From NCBI RefSeq assembly GCF_000296215.2, contig NZ_CP013949.1:6131501-6195500 (forward strand): DNA of 64,000 bases, in the 5' to 3' direction. The position numbers were made by a program, and so were the translations under genes. Positions within the stretch are counted from its first letter, which is position 1, and the number at the start of each line of letters is the position of its first letter. The notes under the pieces are model-generated. The model searched no databases and had not been told where the DNA came from. It saw only the letters and a list, made by a program, of their open reading frames with translations. This DNA is from Bradyrhizobium sp. CCGE-LA001 (GTDB lineage Bacteria > Pseudomonadota > Alphaproteobacteria > Rhizobiales > Xanthobacteraceae). Below are positions 9,675-19,147 of this stretch, piece after piece.

Positions 9675-11304
9675 TTTTGTATCGCTCCTTGATAAAACAC
9701 GCTCGGGTTATAGCTCGCTCGGCGTGACGGCGAGCCGATGGCTAAACGCCGACGCGCGCTTGGTATAGCTGCATTCACTCCACCGCACCGAAATCGCAAC
9801 AGGATCGAAATCAAGGGATCACAAGGACCCTTCTCGCCCATTTGTACGCATCGTATCCGATGCACGTCGCCCGCGTTGACATCCGGCAATGGATGTAACG
9901 AGTCCATCGTCGTGCAGTCAAGATCGGCTTTTCGTTTCGCCCAAGCCTCACGCAGGGCGGCGCCCGTGCCATAGGAAGACGCAAGGCAGACCAATCGGCT
10001 GTTCAAGAATTCATGGGGCCGCATCATCCTTTCGGAAGATGGCCGCGGCCAGCGCACGGCAAGCTCTTACACGTGAACGATCGGTCTGTCGTCTAAACCG
10101 CGGAGCATTGCTAGACGACAGTTCAGCTTGATTTCGTCGCGGCTGGCTAACAGCGTTGCAAAGTCCCGTGTCTTGCCTTCCAAAGAGGAGACGTGGATGG
10201 CACACTGGCACCGAGGAGCTTGATTGTCGACCGCCCACCTGTAGAGCCCCGAAACCTCGCGACGGCGGGACCGCTTCAGCACGACGCCGCCAGTGTTTAC
10301 TGTCGCAGAACATTCTCTTCACGTTCATGCAAACGAACAGCATCTAATGGAAGAAGACAATGCGACACGTGTCCATTGTAAGAGCCCGTCGGCCGCGCTC
10401 CACATTGCCCATTTGTCGCCGTCTGTCGATCACTTTCAATGATAGCTTGGTATTCGGTCAGCCGCGCAAAGCATTCAAGCGCAGCGAACACGCTTCTTAA
10501 GATCTCCGCACCGCTCGACTTGGGCCTCTCAGCGGCCAACGATGACGCCTTCTGTCGTTCAATCCACCCTGTCGTTGGTGGGATGTACGGATCTCGACAT
10601 AACGCTTGAACCGCACGTGGCGTCAGATTGTAGGATCTTAACGCAGGCGCGACCGTGTCTGGCCACCCAACGGCTTCCGGCTAAGGAAACTCGGGAATGT
10701 CTCACAATCTTTTGCGCACTTTCCGCCCCAGCCTGTCCTCGAGAACTTCCACGAAAGGTGCGTCGTACCTTCAATGCCCACTGGTTTCCTGGCTTGATGC
10801 GTTGGGGATTAGAGACTTTTGTCAATGCATCAGCCAGCGGACGGACGCGGCTCTTCGCCTGCAGCCAACCGGAGAGATTTCACGCCGCGCTTGTCAGGTC
10901 TTGGGCTCCAACGAGCAGGAGCTTGCGCATGTGGCGCTCGGTTTCAGCGAAGGAGCGAGACGAGACCATCCTTCCGCGATCATCGTGCTGATCGACAAGA
11001 AAGCCGATGACCATGCCAACGAAATATCAGCAGGCGCGCGCAGTTGATCAACAGTTCCATAAGTAAGCAGGCCGGGCCCTCTGTGATCAAGCATCAATGG
11101 CGACCTGCGGCTTGAGAGAGCTGCGCGTTACGACCTATTGCAGCTCGAATTGGACCATCCGAATTCCCCGAGTCCCTCGCCCCGCATGCTCCGAAGCAAT
11201 TCAACTCTTCCAAGCCGGCACCCCATGTAGGCCGCCGTCACATCTGACGACAACGCCGTTAAACGAGGCCTAAGTCGGCTTGGCTTTTGACGAAGATCTG
11301 GAAA
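9675..11304. other. Long stretch upstream of the carboxylase genes, with no confident gene
   Basis: No convincing coding frame was found in 1.6 kb. The only structured feature noticed is the first copy of the 35-bp motif at 10604-10638. A segment near 10080-10110 (TCGTCTAAACC and flanks) resembles one near 33600-33625, which suggests old shared mobile DNA. Confidence 0.4.
10604..10638 (+). repeat. 35-bp conserved motif, copy A
   Basis: It starts GCTTGAA, then CG, ACGTGGCGTCA, TTGTA and GATCT at fixed spacing. Copies B (16180-16214) and C (21471-21505) align without gaps in the same orientation; A and C match at 31 of 35 positions. This copy lies about 670 bp before the biotin-carboxylase gene. 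It may be regulatory or the conserved end of a dispersed repeat. Confidence 0.7.
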
Positions 11305-12780
11305 ATGAAACAATTGCCCTTTGATACAGTTTTGATCGCTAATAGAGGTGAGATTGCCGTACGTATCATCAAGACACTGCGCAAGCTTGGGCTTCGCTCC
11401 GCAATCGTGTACCACGAGATCGATGCGGACACTCCCGCGGTCTCGATGGCCGACGCCGCTATACCAATCAGCGGGCGTACACCCATTGCGGCATATCTCG
11501 ATATCGCCCAGATCATCGCTGCTACTCACAAAGCGCGGGCCGGCGCCCTTCACCCTGGCTATGGCTTTCTATCGGAGAATGTCGAGTTCGCCCGCGCGGT
11601 GATAAAGGCTGGCATCACCTTCATCGGTCCGGCTCCCGAAAGCATAGAACTGATGGGCGATAAAATTCGCGCTCGCGACTTCGTCCAGCGGAACGGATTT
11701 CCGGTCGCACCTAGCGCAGTTGAAGAAGACGATCCAGGGACATTCATATCTCGCGCGCGAGCAGTCGGGGCCCCTTTGCTCGTCAAACCTTCGGCGGGCG
11801 GCGGCGGTAAGGGAATGCGGATTGTGCGCGATCTCGGATCGCTAGAGGACGCGATTGCGCAAGCTCGCAGTGAGGCTCAGCGATACTTCGGATGCAGTCG
11901 GCTCTATGTCGAACGATACATCGAACATCCGCGGCATCTCGAAGTTCAGGTGCTCGGTGACACGTTCGGACACGTTTTGCATCTTTTCGAGCGGGAGTGC
12001 TCGGTCCAACGACGATTCCAAAAGATCATCGAGGAAACGCCATCGCCTGCGTTAACCTCCGATATGCGTCAACGATTGTGCGACGCCGCGGTCGGAATCA
12101 CGCGTGCGGCCAACTATCATAATGCCGGGACTGTTGAGTTCATATTTGACGGGACAGAGTTCTATTTTCTCGAGATGAACACGCGTTTACAGGTCGAGCA
12201 TCCAGTGACCGAGATGATTACCGGCATCGATCTTGTTGCCGAACAGATCTATGCCGCCGCCGGCTGTAAACTCGGATTTTCGCAATCCGACATCTTGCAA
12301 AGTGGTCATGCAATCGAAGTCCGGTTGTGTGCAGAAGCGCCCGAACGAGGGTACGCACCCACAACCGGCAAAATACTTATGCTCGAGTATCCGGAGGGCG
12401 ACGACATACGGATCGACAGTGGCATCTCGGAAGGTCAGAGAATTACGACCGCATTCGATCCCTTGCTCGCGAAGATTATTGTGCATTCGCCCACACGCTT
12501 GGGAGCTGTGCAGAAGGCAGGTCGCGCTATCCGGGAATTGGTACTTCTCGGCTGTGAAACAAACGCGGGCTCTCTGGCGCGCATCCTCGCGGATGAAGGA
12601 TTTCTACGCGGCCACGTTCATACGGGATATCTCGACGGGAATCCGTTGCTTGCAGAGAGTGGCTCCGGGGTCGCACTGCCGGTCTTCTTGGCAGCAGCCG
12701 CTCTGCTGACAAGACAGGTCCGAGACTCCGCGGATGCTGTACCCGAGCTTCACGTGGTGTTAGGAAGCTGGAGAAATTGA
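11305..12780 (+). CDS. Biotin carboxylase subunit of an acyl-CoA carboxylase
   Basis: 491-residue ATP-grasp enzyme that carboxylates biotin with ATP and bicarbonate, the first half-reaction of acetyl-, propionyl- or methylcrotonyl-CoA carboxylases. The N-terminus has the family mark DTVLIANRGEIAVRI, followed by HPGYGFLSEN near residue 80, the ATP-binding glycine loop SAGGGGKGMR near residue 160, the catalytic-site stretch LFERECSVQRRFQKIIEE, and EMNTRLQVEHPVTE near residue 290. The ATG at 11305 is preferred over an in-frame TTG at 11287, because the family starts close to this motif. It is immediately followed by the carrier and carboxyltransferase genes (1-bp gaps), so the three form one operon. 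The biotinyl domain is on a separate polypeptide. Substrate cannot be assigned from sequence alone. Confidence 0.93.
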   Translation: MKQLPFDTVLIANRGEIAVRIIKTLRKLGLRSAIVYHEIDADTPAVSMADAAIPISGRTPIAAYLDIAQIIAATHKARAGALHPGYGFLSENVEFARAVIKAGITFIGPAPESIELMGDKIRARDFVQRNGFPVAPSAVEEDDPGTFISRARAVGAPLLVKPSAGGGGKGMRIVRDLGSLEDAIAQARSEAQRYFGCSRLYVERYIEHPRHLEVQVLGDTFGHVLHLFERECSVQRRFQKIIEETPSPALTSDMRQRLCDAAVGITRAANYHNAGTVEFIFDGTEFYFLEMNTRLQVEHPVTEMITGIDLVAEQIYAAAGCKLGFSQSDILQSGHAIEVRLCAEAPERGYAPTTGKILMLEYPEGDDIRIDSGISEGQRITTAFDPLLAKIIVHSPTRLGAVQKAGRAIRELVLLGCETNAGSLARILADEGFLRGHVHTGYLDGNPLLAESGSGVALPVFLAAAALLTRQVRDSADAVPELHVVLGSWRN

Positions 12781-12781
12781 G

Positions 12782-13285
12782 GTGAAACACTGCTTTGAGG
12801 TCAATGGCGTAGAATATCACCTATGGCTTGTACGCTACGAAGACGGATATCGCCTTCGCTTGGATAATGAGGTGATTGCCTCGCTGAAATTCTCCCGGCA
12901 AGCTGAGCGTCGCGGTACCCTCACTATAGCAGGTGAGTCCGAGCCAGTTAGATTCGTTTTTGATGGTGAGACTGTCCATTTGCATATGCGTGGCCTGGCG
13001 CGCAGCTTGCGCTATCGCGATCCCATGCAGGCCCCTGCTTCGGCGAGCCAGGAAACAAATCAACTGAAGGCCCGTGCGCCAATTCCTGGGATGGTGCTAA
13101 CCATCAACATTTTGCCGGGACAACCCGTGGCCGCCGGCGCAGCCTTGATGACTATCGAGAGCATGAAGTTGGAAACCATCATACGCGCTCCAAAGCATGG
13201 CGTCGTCAGCCGCATTCATTTCAAAGAAGGCGAAAGCTTCGAGCGTGACGCTGTACTTGTTAGCCTTGTAGAGGAAGGAATTTAG
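12782..13285 (+). CDS. Biotin carboxyl carrier protein of the acyl-CoA carboxylase
   Basis: 167 residues from a GTG start one base after the biotin-carboxylase stop. The last 75 residues form a biotinyl domain: APIPGMVLTINILPGQPVAAG, then the biotin-attachment segment MTIESMKLETIIRAP, whose Lys in ESMKLE would carry biotin. Most family members have AMKM; ESMKLE is a known variant type. The first 90 residues correspond to the linker/BT domain seen in the C-terminal part of methylcrotonyl- and propionyl-CoA carboxylase alpha subunits. Gene order and spacing show that the usual fused alpha subunit is split here into two polypeptides. It acts in the cytoplasm together with its neighbours. Confidence 0.88.
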   Translation: MKHCFEVNGVEYHLWLVRYEDGYRLRLDNEVIASLKFSRQAERRGTLTIAGESEPVRFVFDGETVHLHMRGLARSLRYRDPMQAPASASQETNQLKARAPIPGMVLTINILPGQPVAAGAALMTIESMKLETIIRAPKHGVVSRIHFKEGESFERDAVLVSLVEEGI

Positions 13286-13286
13286 A

Positions 13287-14894
13287 ATGCAGCGGATCGC
13301 CTCTCTGGTAGACCCGAGATCGGAAGGGTTTCGCGCCAACGAACTTCACAATAAGCGGCTTGCAACTGAGTTGAAGGCGCTCCAGCATGCCATCCGCTTC
13401 GACCGGCCAGCGCGAGAAATCAAGCGGCTGCAGCAACAGAACAAGATGTTCGTTCGTGATCGGATCGAGGCATTACTCGATCCTGATACGCCGTTCCTGG
13501 AGCTCTCGACGCTGGCTGGCAATAGGGCGTACGACGGTGAGGTGCCGAGTGCGGCCCAAGTCGTTGGCCTTGGAATCGTTGCTGGTCGCGAGGTTATCGT
13601 TCACGCGGATGATCCCAGTGTGAAAGGGGGGGCCTGGTATCCGCATTCAGTCAAGAAGATCGTGCGAGCTTTGGACATAGCGATCGAGAATCACCTGCCT
13701 GTGATTCATTTGTGTGATTGCGCTGGCGGTTTCCTACCGATGCAGGCCGAGTTCTTTGCGGATAAATACCATGCCGGACGAATCTTTCGGAACCAGTCCA
13801 TACTCTCGAAGATGGGAGTGCCGCAGGTCGCTATTGCAATGGGTCATTGCACCGCGGGGGGCGCCTACGTTCCGGCACTCAGTGACTACAACATCATCGT
13901 CGAGGGCACGGGAGCGATTTTTCTCGGCGGCCCCCCGGTTGTCAAGGCTGCCACCGGCGCGGTAGTTACTGCAGAAGAGCTTGGTGGCGGCCACGTGCAC
14001 ACGAGCGTATCGGGGACGTGCGACTATCTCGCCAGGTCCGAGGCACATGCGATTGCGATCGCTCGTGACCTCATCGCTCGCTTCCATCTGCCCGCGAAGA
14101 CCCTGATCAACCGGGCCGCCCCGGAGCCGCCGGCCTACGATGTGTCAGAACTGTATGGTATCCTTCCAAGGGATCCACGCGCGCAGCTTGAGATGCGAGA
14201 GGTCATTGCCCGTCTGGTCGATGGCAGTCGCTTCCACGAATATCAGCCTTGCTACGGCGAGACTCTGGTGTGCGGCTTTGCACAGCTCCACGGCTACCAA
14301 ATCGGTGTCCTGGCAAACAATGGTGTGCTCATAAGCGAAAGCGCACTGAAAGGCGCTCATTTCATTCAGTTGTGCGACAAGAACCGAACACCCCTTCTCT
14401 TCCTGCAGAATACCACCGGTTTCATGGTTGGTCGAGACTACGAAAGGCGAGGCATAACCAAGGATGGCGCTAAGTTGATCATGGCGGTGGCGGGAGCGTC
14501 TGTGCCCAAATTCACGCTTATTTGCAACAGCTCCCATGGAGCCGGCACCTACGCTATGGCAGGACGGGCTTTTGACCCACGCTTTTTGTTTTCCTGGCCG
14601 AACTCTCAGATCTCAGCAATGGGCGCCGAACAAGCGGTGGGCGTGCTCACACATGTCAAGGCGAAGCAATTGGCGTGCCGGGGTAGGCGACTTTCGGAAG
14701 AGGAGTTGACAGCCATTCGTCAGCCCATTGTGGAAGAGTATCGGGAACGGTCGAACGCCTACTATGCGACATCCGAACTATGGGACGACGGAATTCTTGA
14801 TCCGGTGGACACCAGGACCGCCCTTGCTATCGTTCTTAGCGCCTCGCTCAATGCACCCATCGCGGCGCCCCATTACGGCGTCTTCAGAATGTAG
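13287..14894 (+). CDS. Acyl-CoA carboxylase carboxyltransferase (beta) subunit, methylcrotonyl-CoA carboxylase-like
   Basis: 535 residues, the normal length for the beta subunits of biotin-dependent acyl-CoA carboxylases. They transfer CO2 from carboxybiotin to an acyl-CoA. Crotonase-fold signatures of both carboxyltransferase domains are visible: FLELSTLAGNRAYDGE near residue 70, MGHCTAGGAYVPALSDYN with GTGAIFLGGPPVVKAATG around residues 185-220, and QNTTGFMVGRDYERRGITK plus SHGAGTYAMAGRAFDPRFLF in the second half. The overall pattern is closest to methylcrotonyl-CoA carboxylase beta, but no acyl-CoA dehydrogenase or enoyl-CoA hydratase of a leucine pathway is nearby, so the substrate may differ. 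ATG one base after the carrier gene; the three genes are translationally close-coupled. Confidence 0.92.
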   Translation: MQRIASLVDPRSEGFRANELHNKRLATELKALQHAIRFDRPAREIKRLQQQNKMFVRDRIEALLDPDTPFLELSTLAGNRAYDGEVPSAAQVVGLGIVAGREVIVHADDPSVKGGAWYPHSVKKIVRALDIAIENHLPVIHLCDCAGGFLPMQAEFFADKYHAGRIFRNQSILSKMGVPQVAIAMGHCTAGGAYVPALSDYNIIVEGTGAIFLGGPPVVKAATGAVVTAEELGGGHVHTSVSGTCDYLARSEAHAIAIARDLIARFHLPAKTLINRAAPEPPAYDVSELYGILPRDPRAQLEMREVIARLVDGSRFHEYQPCYGETLVCGFAQLHGYQIGVLANNGVLISESALKGAHFIQLCDKNRTPLLFLQNTTGFMVGRDYERRGITKDGAKLIMAVAGASVPKFTLICNSSHGAGTYAMAGRAFDPRFLFSWPNSQISAMGAEQAVGVLTHVKAKQLACRGRRLSEEELTAIRQPIVEEYRERSNAYYATSELWDDGILDPVDTRTALAIVLSASLNAPIAAPHYGVFRM

Positions 14895-15374
14895 CGGCGG
14901 GCACCGGGGATCGAGATCAGATGAAGGCAAGACACGATGTTCCTCCGCTACACCAGAGCCGGCGTACCATTCGCATTTCCCAGACGCGCGGCCAAAGCGC
15001 CGTGCTCGCACCCACTCACGAAGGAGGCCCTGCGTCGGAGAGCTCCATACACACCGTCGGCGTATAATCCGCAAGACTTGGGTCTGGGCGCACTTTGAGG
15101 GATTAGGTATGGCGTTGCGCCCGGCTCGACGACAGAGCGAACACTCCCCAGACTTCATCAGCCGCGAACCTCGACTTGAGTCGGCTTCGCGCGGCCCAGT
15201 TTGAAACGGCTTCCTCTCATATGTCGGGTTCTACGCCGCACGCCTCGATCGTGTTGCTCGTCTCTGGCGCCTGCAGGCTGGCTTGTGCCCAACCCTGATG
15301 CAGACGTAGCCCAAAGCAGTCGTGCAGCCGACTACGAGATCGCGCGAAGCTCAACACTCAAGGAATCTGCGTCT
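14895..15374. other. Intergenic stretch, no confident gene
   Basis: No recognisable coding frame; the frames that cross it on both strands are low-quality. Confidence 0.4.
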
Positions 15375-15653
15375 ATGCTGTGCCCAAAATGTCACTCGAA
15401 TAAATGGTGCCAGAGTGCCTGGCACGATCCCTGGACTGGCCGACCGGTGAGGGCGTGTAGTGCTTGCGGCGAGTATGCCGATTACGACTGCGCACGGCGC
15501 AACAAAGCGGTTGCGCTCATCGCCCGCGCGTTATCGGATGACCTCAACAAAGATCCGCGGGTGGCTGCGGAGAACATCTTGGGTGCTCTCGAGAAAGCCG
15601 GGCTGACAATCGCTCGCACTGAGACGATATGGACACGTCTTTGGCGGAGTTAA
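15375..15653 (+). CDS. Small zinc-ribbon protein of unknown function
   Basis: 92 residues from the ATG at 15375; a longer open frame reaches 15201, but the leader is Arg/Cys-rich and unlikely. The N-terminus has two CxxC pairs (MLCPKCHSNKWC and RACSACGEYADYDC), which suggest a zinc ribbon. The rest is helical (AVALIARALSDDL, ENILGALEKAGL). No family is recognised. It lies between the carboxylase operon and trpD with over 450 bp on each side, so operon membership is uncertain. Confidence 0.5.
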   Translation: MLCPKCHSNKWCQSAWHDPWTGRPVRACSACGEYADYDCARRNKAVALIARALSDDLNKDPRVAAENILGALEKAGLTIARTETIWTRLWRS

Positions 15654-16587
15654 GTACCTTCCCCGCCCGTCAGGGAGCTTGCTGCCCCGATTGACGTTGG
15701 CCTGCAGCCGTAGCGCATGATGGCTCTTGCCTTCAGACCGGATCGTCATTAGGCGAGCTGCACTGCGCTCGAGTGATAAGTGAGTGCGATGGTGGACTTC
15801 CGCGGCCCGATACAGCTTATTCGCGTCACCTCAAACGCGGCGCCAATGCCTACTACGTCGCATTCGAAGCGTAATTCGGTGAATCAAAGATCGCGCCGGT
15901 CGCCCAAATTGAAACACGGTCTACCTGCGCTAGAGGTGCTCAACGCTTCACTGAGCTCGACGTAGGCCAGGCATTGTGGTCCCGATGCCATTCTCGAAAT
16001 TGGCTGATCGGAACGATCGACATCGTACGATGATATTCCGGTACATCGCCGCTTCGCCTTGGCGACTGTCGATTCGCGTGATCCTTCTACATGTCCATGG
16101 TTGGCGTCGGCCGATGATTGTCGCTTTGCGCCCGTGAACGACTGTCCGGCAGAATAAGCCGCTAGAACGCCATCGCAGGGCTTGAAACGCACGTTGCGTC
16201 AGGTTGTAGCCTGTACGCTGATCGTGGCGCCAACCTCGATCTATTTGGCCCCGACGGTACTAGCGCGATCGGGCCTATAAAGAGCAGCATAGAGGAAGGC
16301 CCCGTGTGCATCGACTTCTAACTTATGACGCGAGCCGCAGGGCACTCTGGGTCACGGGCGGGCGGTACGCCGCGCAAGAACGAAACGGCCGCAGCCGAAG
16401 GCACCGTCTTTCCCTGCGGTGCGACGGCCAGGAACCCGGCGAATAGACGTATTTGTCGTGAGCTCCTGAGGGAGGTTCGGCTTTTGTCGCGAGATGAAGG
16501 GCCGACGACACCCTTCGTCCACCCGACTACCAGATCACCCACCAACTTCCGCGACCAGCAGCAACTAAGATTGGGCTCGCACTCACC
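15654..16587. other. Upstream region of trpD, no confident gene
   Basis: It contains motif copy B at 16180-16214. The rest shows short conflicting frames only. No tRNA or hairpin leader typical of trp attenuation was noticed. Confidence 0.4.
16180..16214 (+). repeat. 35-bp conserved motif, copy B
   Basis: Same block order as copy A (GCTTGAA, CGCACGT, GCGTCA, TTGTA) with 29 of 35 positions matching copy A, weakest in the last six bases. It lies about 370 bp before the trpD-like gene, on the same strand. Confidence 0.65.
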
Positions 16588-17601
16588 ATGGACTCCCTCA
16601 AGTCTAGCATTGCGAAAGTCGCCACCGGCGCCGGATTGACCCACGAAGAAGCAGCATCAGCATTCCAAATAATCATGTCTGGCGAGGCCACGCCTTCACA
16701 GCTTGGCGGGCTCCTGATGGCCCTGCGGGTGCGGGGCGAAACCGTCGAGGAGATCACGGGAGCGGTTTCGGCCATGCGCAGCAAGATGCTCCGGGTCAGC
16801 GCGCCCGCCGAGGCAATCGACATTGTCGGAACCGGAGGGGATGGTTCTGGCACCGTGAATGTGTCCACATGTGCCGCTTTCATTGTCGCAGGCGCCGGCG
16901 TTCCAGTTGCAAAACATTGCAACGGAGCGGCCTCATCACGCTCAGGCTCCGCCGACGTCCTCGCGTCGCTCGGCGTGAAGCTTGATCTGGATCCCGATCG
17001 CGTTGGCAACTGTGTGCGCGAAGCTGGGATTGGATTTATGTATTCGCCCATCCATCATCCCGTGATGAAGCACGTCCGCTCGACACGGGCCGAGCTTGCG
17101 ACTCGTACGATCTTCAATATGCTGGGCCCGCTAGCCAATCCGGCAGGGATCACGCGGCAGCTTGTGGGGGTTTTTTCGCGACGGTGGGTGCAGCCTTTCG
17201 CGGAAGTGCTGAAGACTCTTGGCGCTGAGTCGGCCTGGGTCGTGCATGGTTTGGATGGGCTCGACGAGCTCACTCTTACCGGTCCTACTCTAGTCGCCGC
17301 ACTTAGCGAGGGCAGCATCCGCACATTCGAGGTGACGCCGGAGGAAGCAGGCCTTACTCGTTGTAGCGGAGAAAGTCTAAAGGGCGGCGATGCCGACGCT
17401 GGCGCATTGGCGCTACAACGCGTGCTGGAAGGCATACGAGGCCCGTATCGGGACATCGCGATTTTCAACGCCGCAGCAGGGCTGGTGGTCGCCGGCTACG
17501 TCAAGACCCTGAAGGAGGGCGTCGCCATTGGAGAGCAATCACTCGATACGGGCGCCGCAGCCGCCCGACTGAAACGTCTGATCGAAGTGTCAAACGCTTG
17601 A
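16588..17601 (+). CDS. trpD: Anthranilate phosphoribosyltransferase paralog (TrpD)
   Basis: 337 residues, full family length. TrpD joins anthranilate and PRPP to phosphoribosyl-anthranilate in tryptophan synthesis. The PRPP-binding loop [14 protein letters not shown] (near residue 80), the [15 protein letters not shown] stretch and [21 protein letters not shown] are all present. The signature that is normally KHGNR reads KHCNG here, with Cys at residue 111 and Gly at residue 113. Both changes fall in the segment that lines the anthranilate/PRPP site, so activity or specificity may have shifted. The trpC gene follows after 14 bp. Since rhizobia carry a chromosomal trpD, this is probably a second copy serving a special pathway or one under relaxed selection; that is inference. 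Confidence 0.9.
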   Translation: MDSLKSSIAKVATGAGLTHEEAASAFQIIMSGEATPSQLGGLLMALRVRGETVEEITGAVSAMRSKMLRVSAPAEAIDIVGTGGDGSGTVNVSTCAAFIVAGAGVPVAKHCNGAASSRSGSADVLASLGVKLDLDPDRVGNCVREAGIGFMYSPIHHPVMKHVRSTRAELATRTIFNMLGPLANPAGITRQLVGVFSRRWVQPFAEVLKTLGAESAWVVHGLDGLDELTLTGPTLVAALSEGSIRTFEVTPEEAGLTRCSGESLKGGDADAGALALQRVLEGIRGPYRDIAIFNAAAGLVVAGYVKTLKEGVAIGEQSLDTGAAAARLKRLIEVSNA

Positions 17602-17615
17602 CGACGGGATAGCCA

Positions 17616-18434
17616 ATGTCGGACTTTCTGAGCAGGATCGAGGCCTATAAGCGCGAGGAGATCATCTACGCCAAGGGAGCAGTTCCGCTATCAGAGGTCG
17701 AGGCGCTTGCACGGCGTGCTCCGGCACCACGCGGATTTGTCAGCGCGATCCGCAACAAGCATGTTGCGCGCGAGTACGCACTAATTGCCGAGATAAAGAG
17801 GGCATCCCCCTCTAGAGGCCTCATTCGCGCCGACTTCGATCCGTCCTTGCTGGCGAAAGCCTATGAAGCCGGCGGAGCAGCCTGCCTCTCGGTCCTAACG
17901 GATGGGAAGTCCTTTCAGGGACATCTCGATTTTATGATGGCGGCGCGAGCTGCAACAAGTCTGCCGATACTGCGAAAGGACTTCATCTTCGATACCTATC
18001 AGGTAATCGAAGCGCGCGCCTATGGATCTGATTGCATCCTGATCATCATGGCGGCTCTCGACGACGGCGCTGCCCACGAGATCGAAGCCGCCGCACACTC
18101 ATATGGTATGGACGTCCTAATCGAGATCCATGATCGGGAGGAGCTCGAGCGCGCGCTAAGGCTTCATTCGCCCATGATTGGCATTAACAACCGTAACTTG
18201 CGTACCTTTGTGACAACCCTAGCGATCACAGAAGCGCTGGCGCCGCTGGTTCCACCAGACCGTTTGAGCGTCTCCGAAAGCGGCATCTTTGCGAATTCCG
18301 ATCTGCAGCGGCTCTCACGGGTGGGCGTCTCAACTTTCCTCGTCGGCGAGAGTTTGATGCGACAATCAGATGTCACGACAGCAACCCATGCGCTGCTATC
18401 TCACCGGCCTGCCGTTAGGCCCGGAACGCATTGA
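17616..18434 (+). CDS. trpC: Indole-3-glycerol-phosphate synthase (TrpC)
   Basis: 272-residue TIM-barrel enzyme that converts carboxyphenylamino-deoxyribulose phosphate to indole-3-glycerol phosphate. Key motifs are all present: [10 protein letters not shown] (first catalytic Lys), [11 protein letters not shown] (second catalytic Lys), [21 protein letters not shown] and the phosphate-binding end FLVGESLM. No catalytic substitution is visible, in contrast to the neighbouring trpD. It starts 14 bp after trpD and is surely co-transcribed with it. There is no trpA, trpB, trpF or anthranilate synthase next to it, so the pair does not form a full tryptophan route within this window. Confidence 0.93.
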   Translation: MSDFLSRIEAYKREEIIYAKGAVPLSEVEALARRAPAPRGFVSAIRNKHVAREYALIAEIKRASPSRGLIRADFDPSLLAKAYEAGGAACLSVLTDGKSFQGHLDFMMAARAATSLPILRKDFIFDTYQVIEARAYGSDCILIIMAALDDGAAHEIEAAAHSYGMDVLIEIHDREELERALRLHSPMIGINNRNLRTFVTTLAITEALAPLVPPDRLSVSESGIFANSDLQRLSRVGVSTFLVGESLMRQSDVTTATHALLSHRPAVRPGTH

Positions 18435-18563
18435 TGCACGCAGAATCCTCCGCTCCGACGCGATTAGCTCCCGTTCGGCAAGACCGGCATCGGCCTATGC
18501 GCGTGCCAGCAATCGCCTCGACCTACATTGACGGCCCGGCCTACTCTTTCGAAACGTATCGCA

Positions 18564-18866
18564 ATGATCATCGAATACTCACGTAAACGTGGCCTACACC
18601 TTCACGATCCCTTCGATTTCCGTAAGCTTAAGCTCGTATTCAAGGCTGAAGCGCCTGTAGGATCGCCTGCTTTAAGAGGAATTATCATCGTGGACAGGGA
18701 TAATGCACTGGTCCCTGTTGATCTTATTCCCGTTCTGCCAGGCACGCCGCATGACGATAACTCCTGGGCAACAGCTTACCGTAAGATGGTTGAATTGGCC
18801 CGCGAGCTAAACTGGATCGATGTCGACGCAAACGCAATTCGCGTGCACATCGAGAAGCAATTCTGA
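18564..18866 (+). CDS. Small unknown protein downstream of trpC
   Basis: 100 residues from the ATG at 18564 (an in-frame TTG lies at 18528). The sequence looks like a compact globular protein: MIIEYSRKRGLHLHDPFDF, a beta-rich middle (LRGIIIVDRDNALVPVDLIP) and a helical end (AYRKMVELARELNW). No family is recognised. It sits about 130 bp after trpC and 280 bp before the acyl-CoA ligase gene on the same strand, so it may belong to the same transcript and pathway. Confidence 0.6.
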   Translation: MIIEYSRKRGLHLHDPFDFRKLKLVFKAEAPVGSPALRGIIIVDRDNALVPVDLIPVLPGTPHDDNSWATAYRKMVELARELNWIDVDANAIRVHIEKQF

Positions 18867-19147
18867 TTATGGACGTCCCATTCCCGTAGCGAGGCGGCCT
18901 ATCCAGTAGACGTTACCCCCGGGTTGCCGCAGGTATCTGCCGCCGGCCGTTATCGGGGAGCAAGGGGAGCGGCCTGGTGGCGGTCCAAGTCGGATTTGGG
19001 ATGTCTTGGCGTAGCGGCCCCGCGACCGCCTGAGAGCCGCTCCTCAATTAACCGATGACACGCAATCGAACTCCACGAACCACGATCTGACCTTCCATGA
19101 CACGTGGGAACGACGACGATGTCAACGACAAAAGCGGCGAGCGACTG

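Noticed and set aside
10080..10110. Similarity of this spot to 33600-33625 as a possible insertion-sequence end
   Set aside because: Only a short core matches and no inverted repeats or transposase could be found; too weak to call an element.
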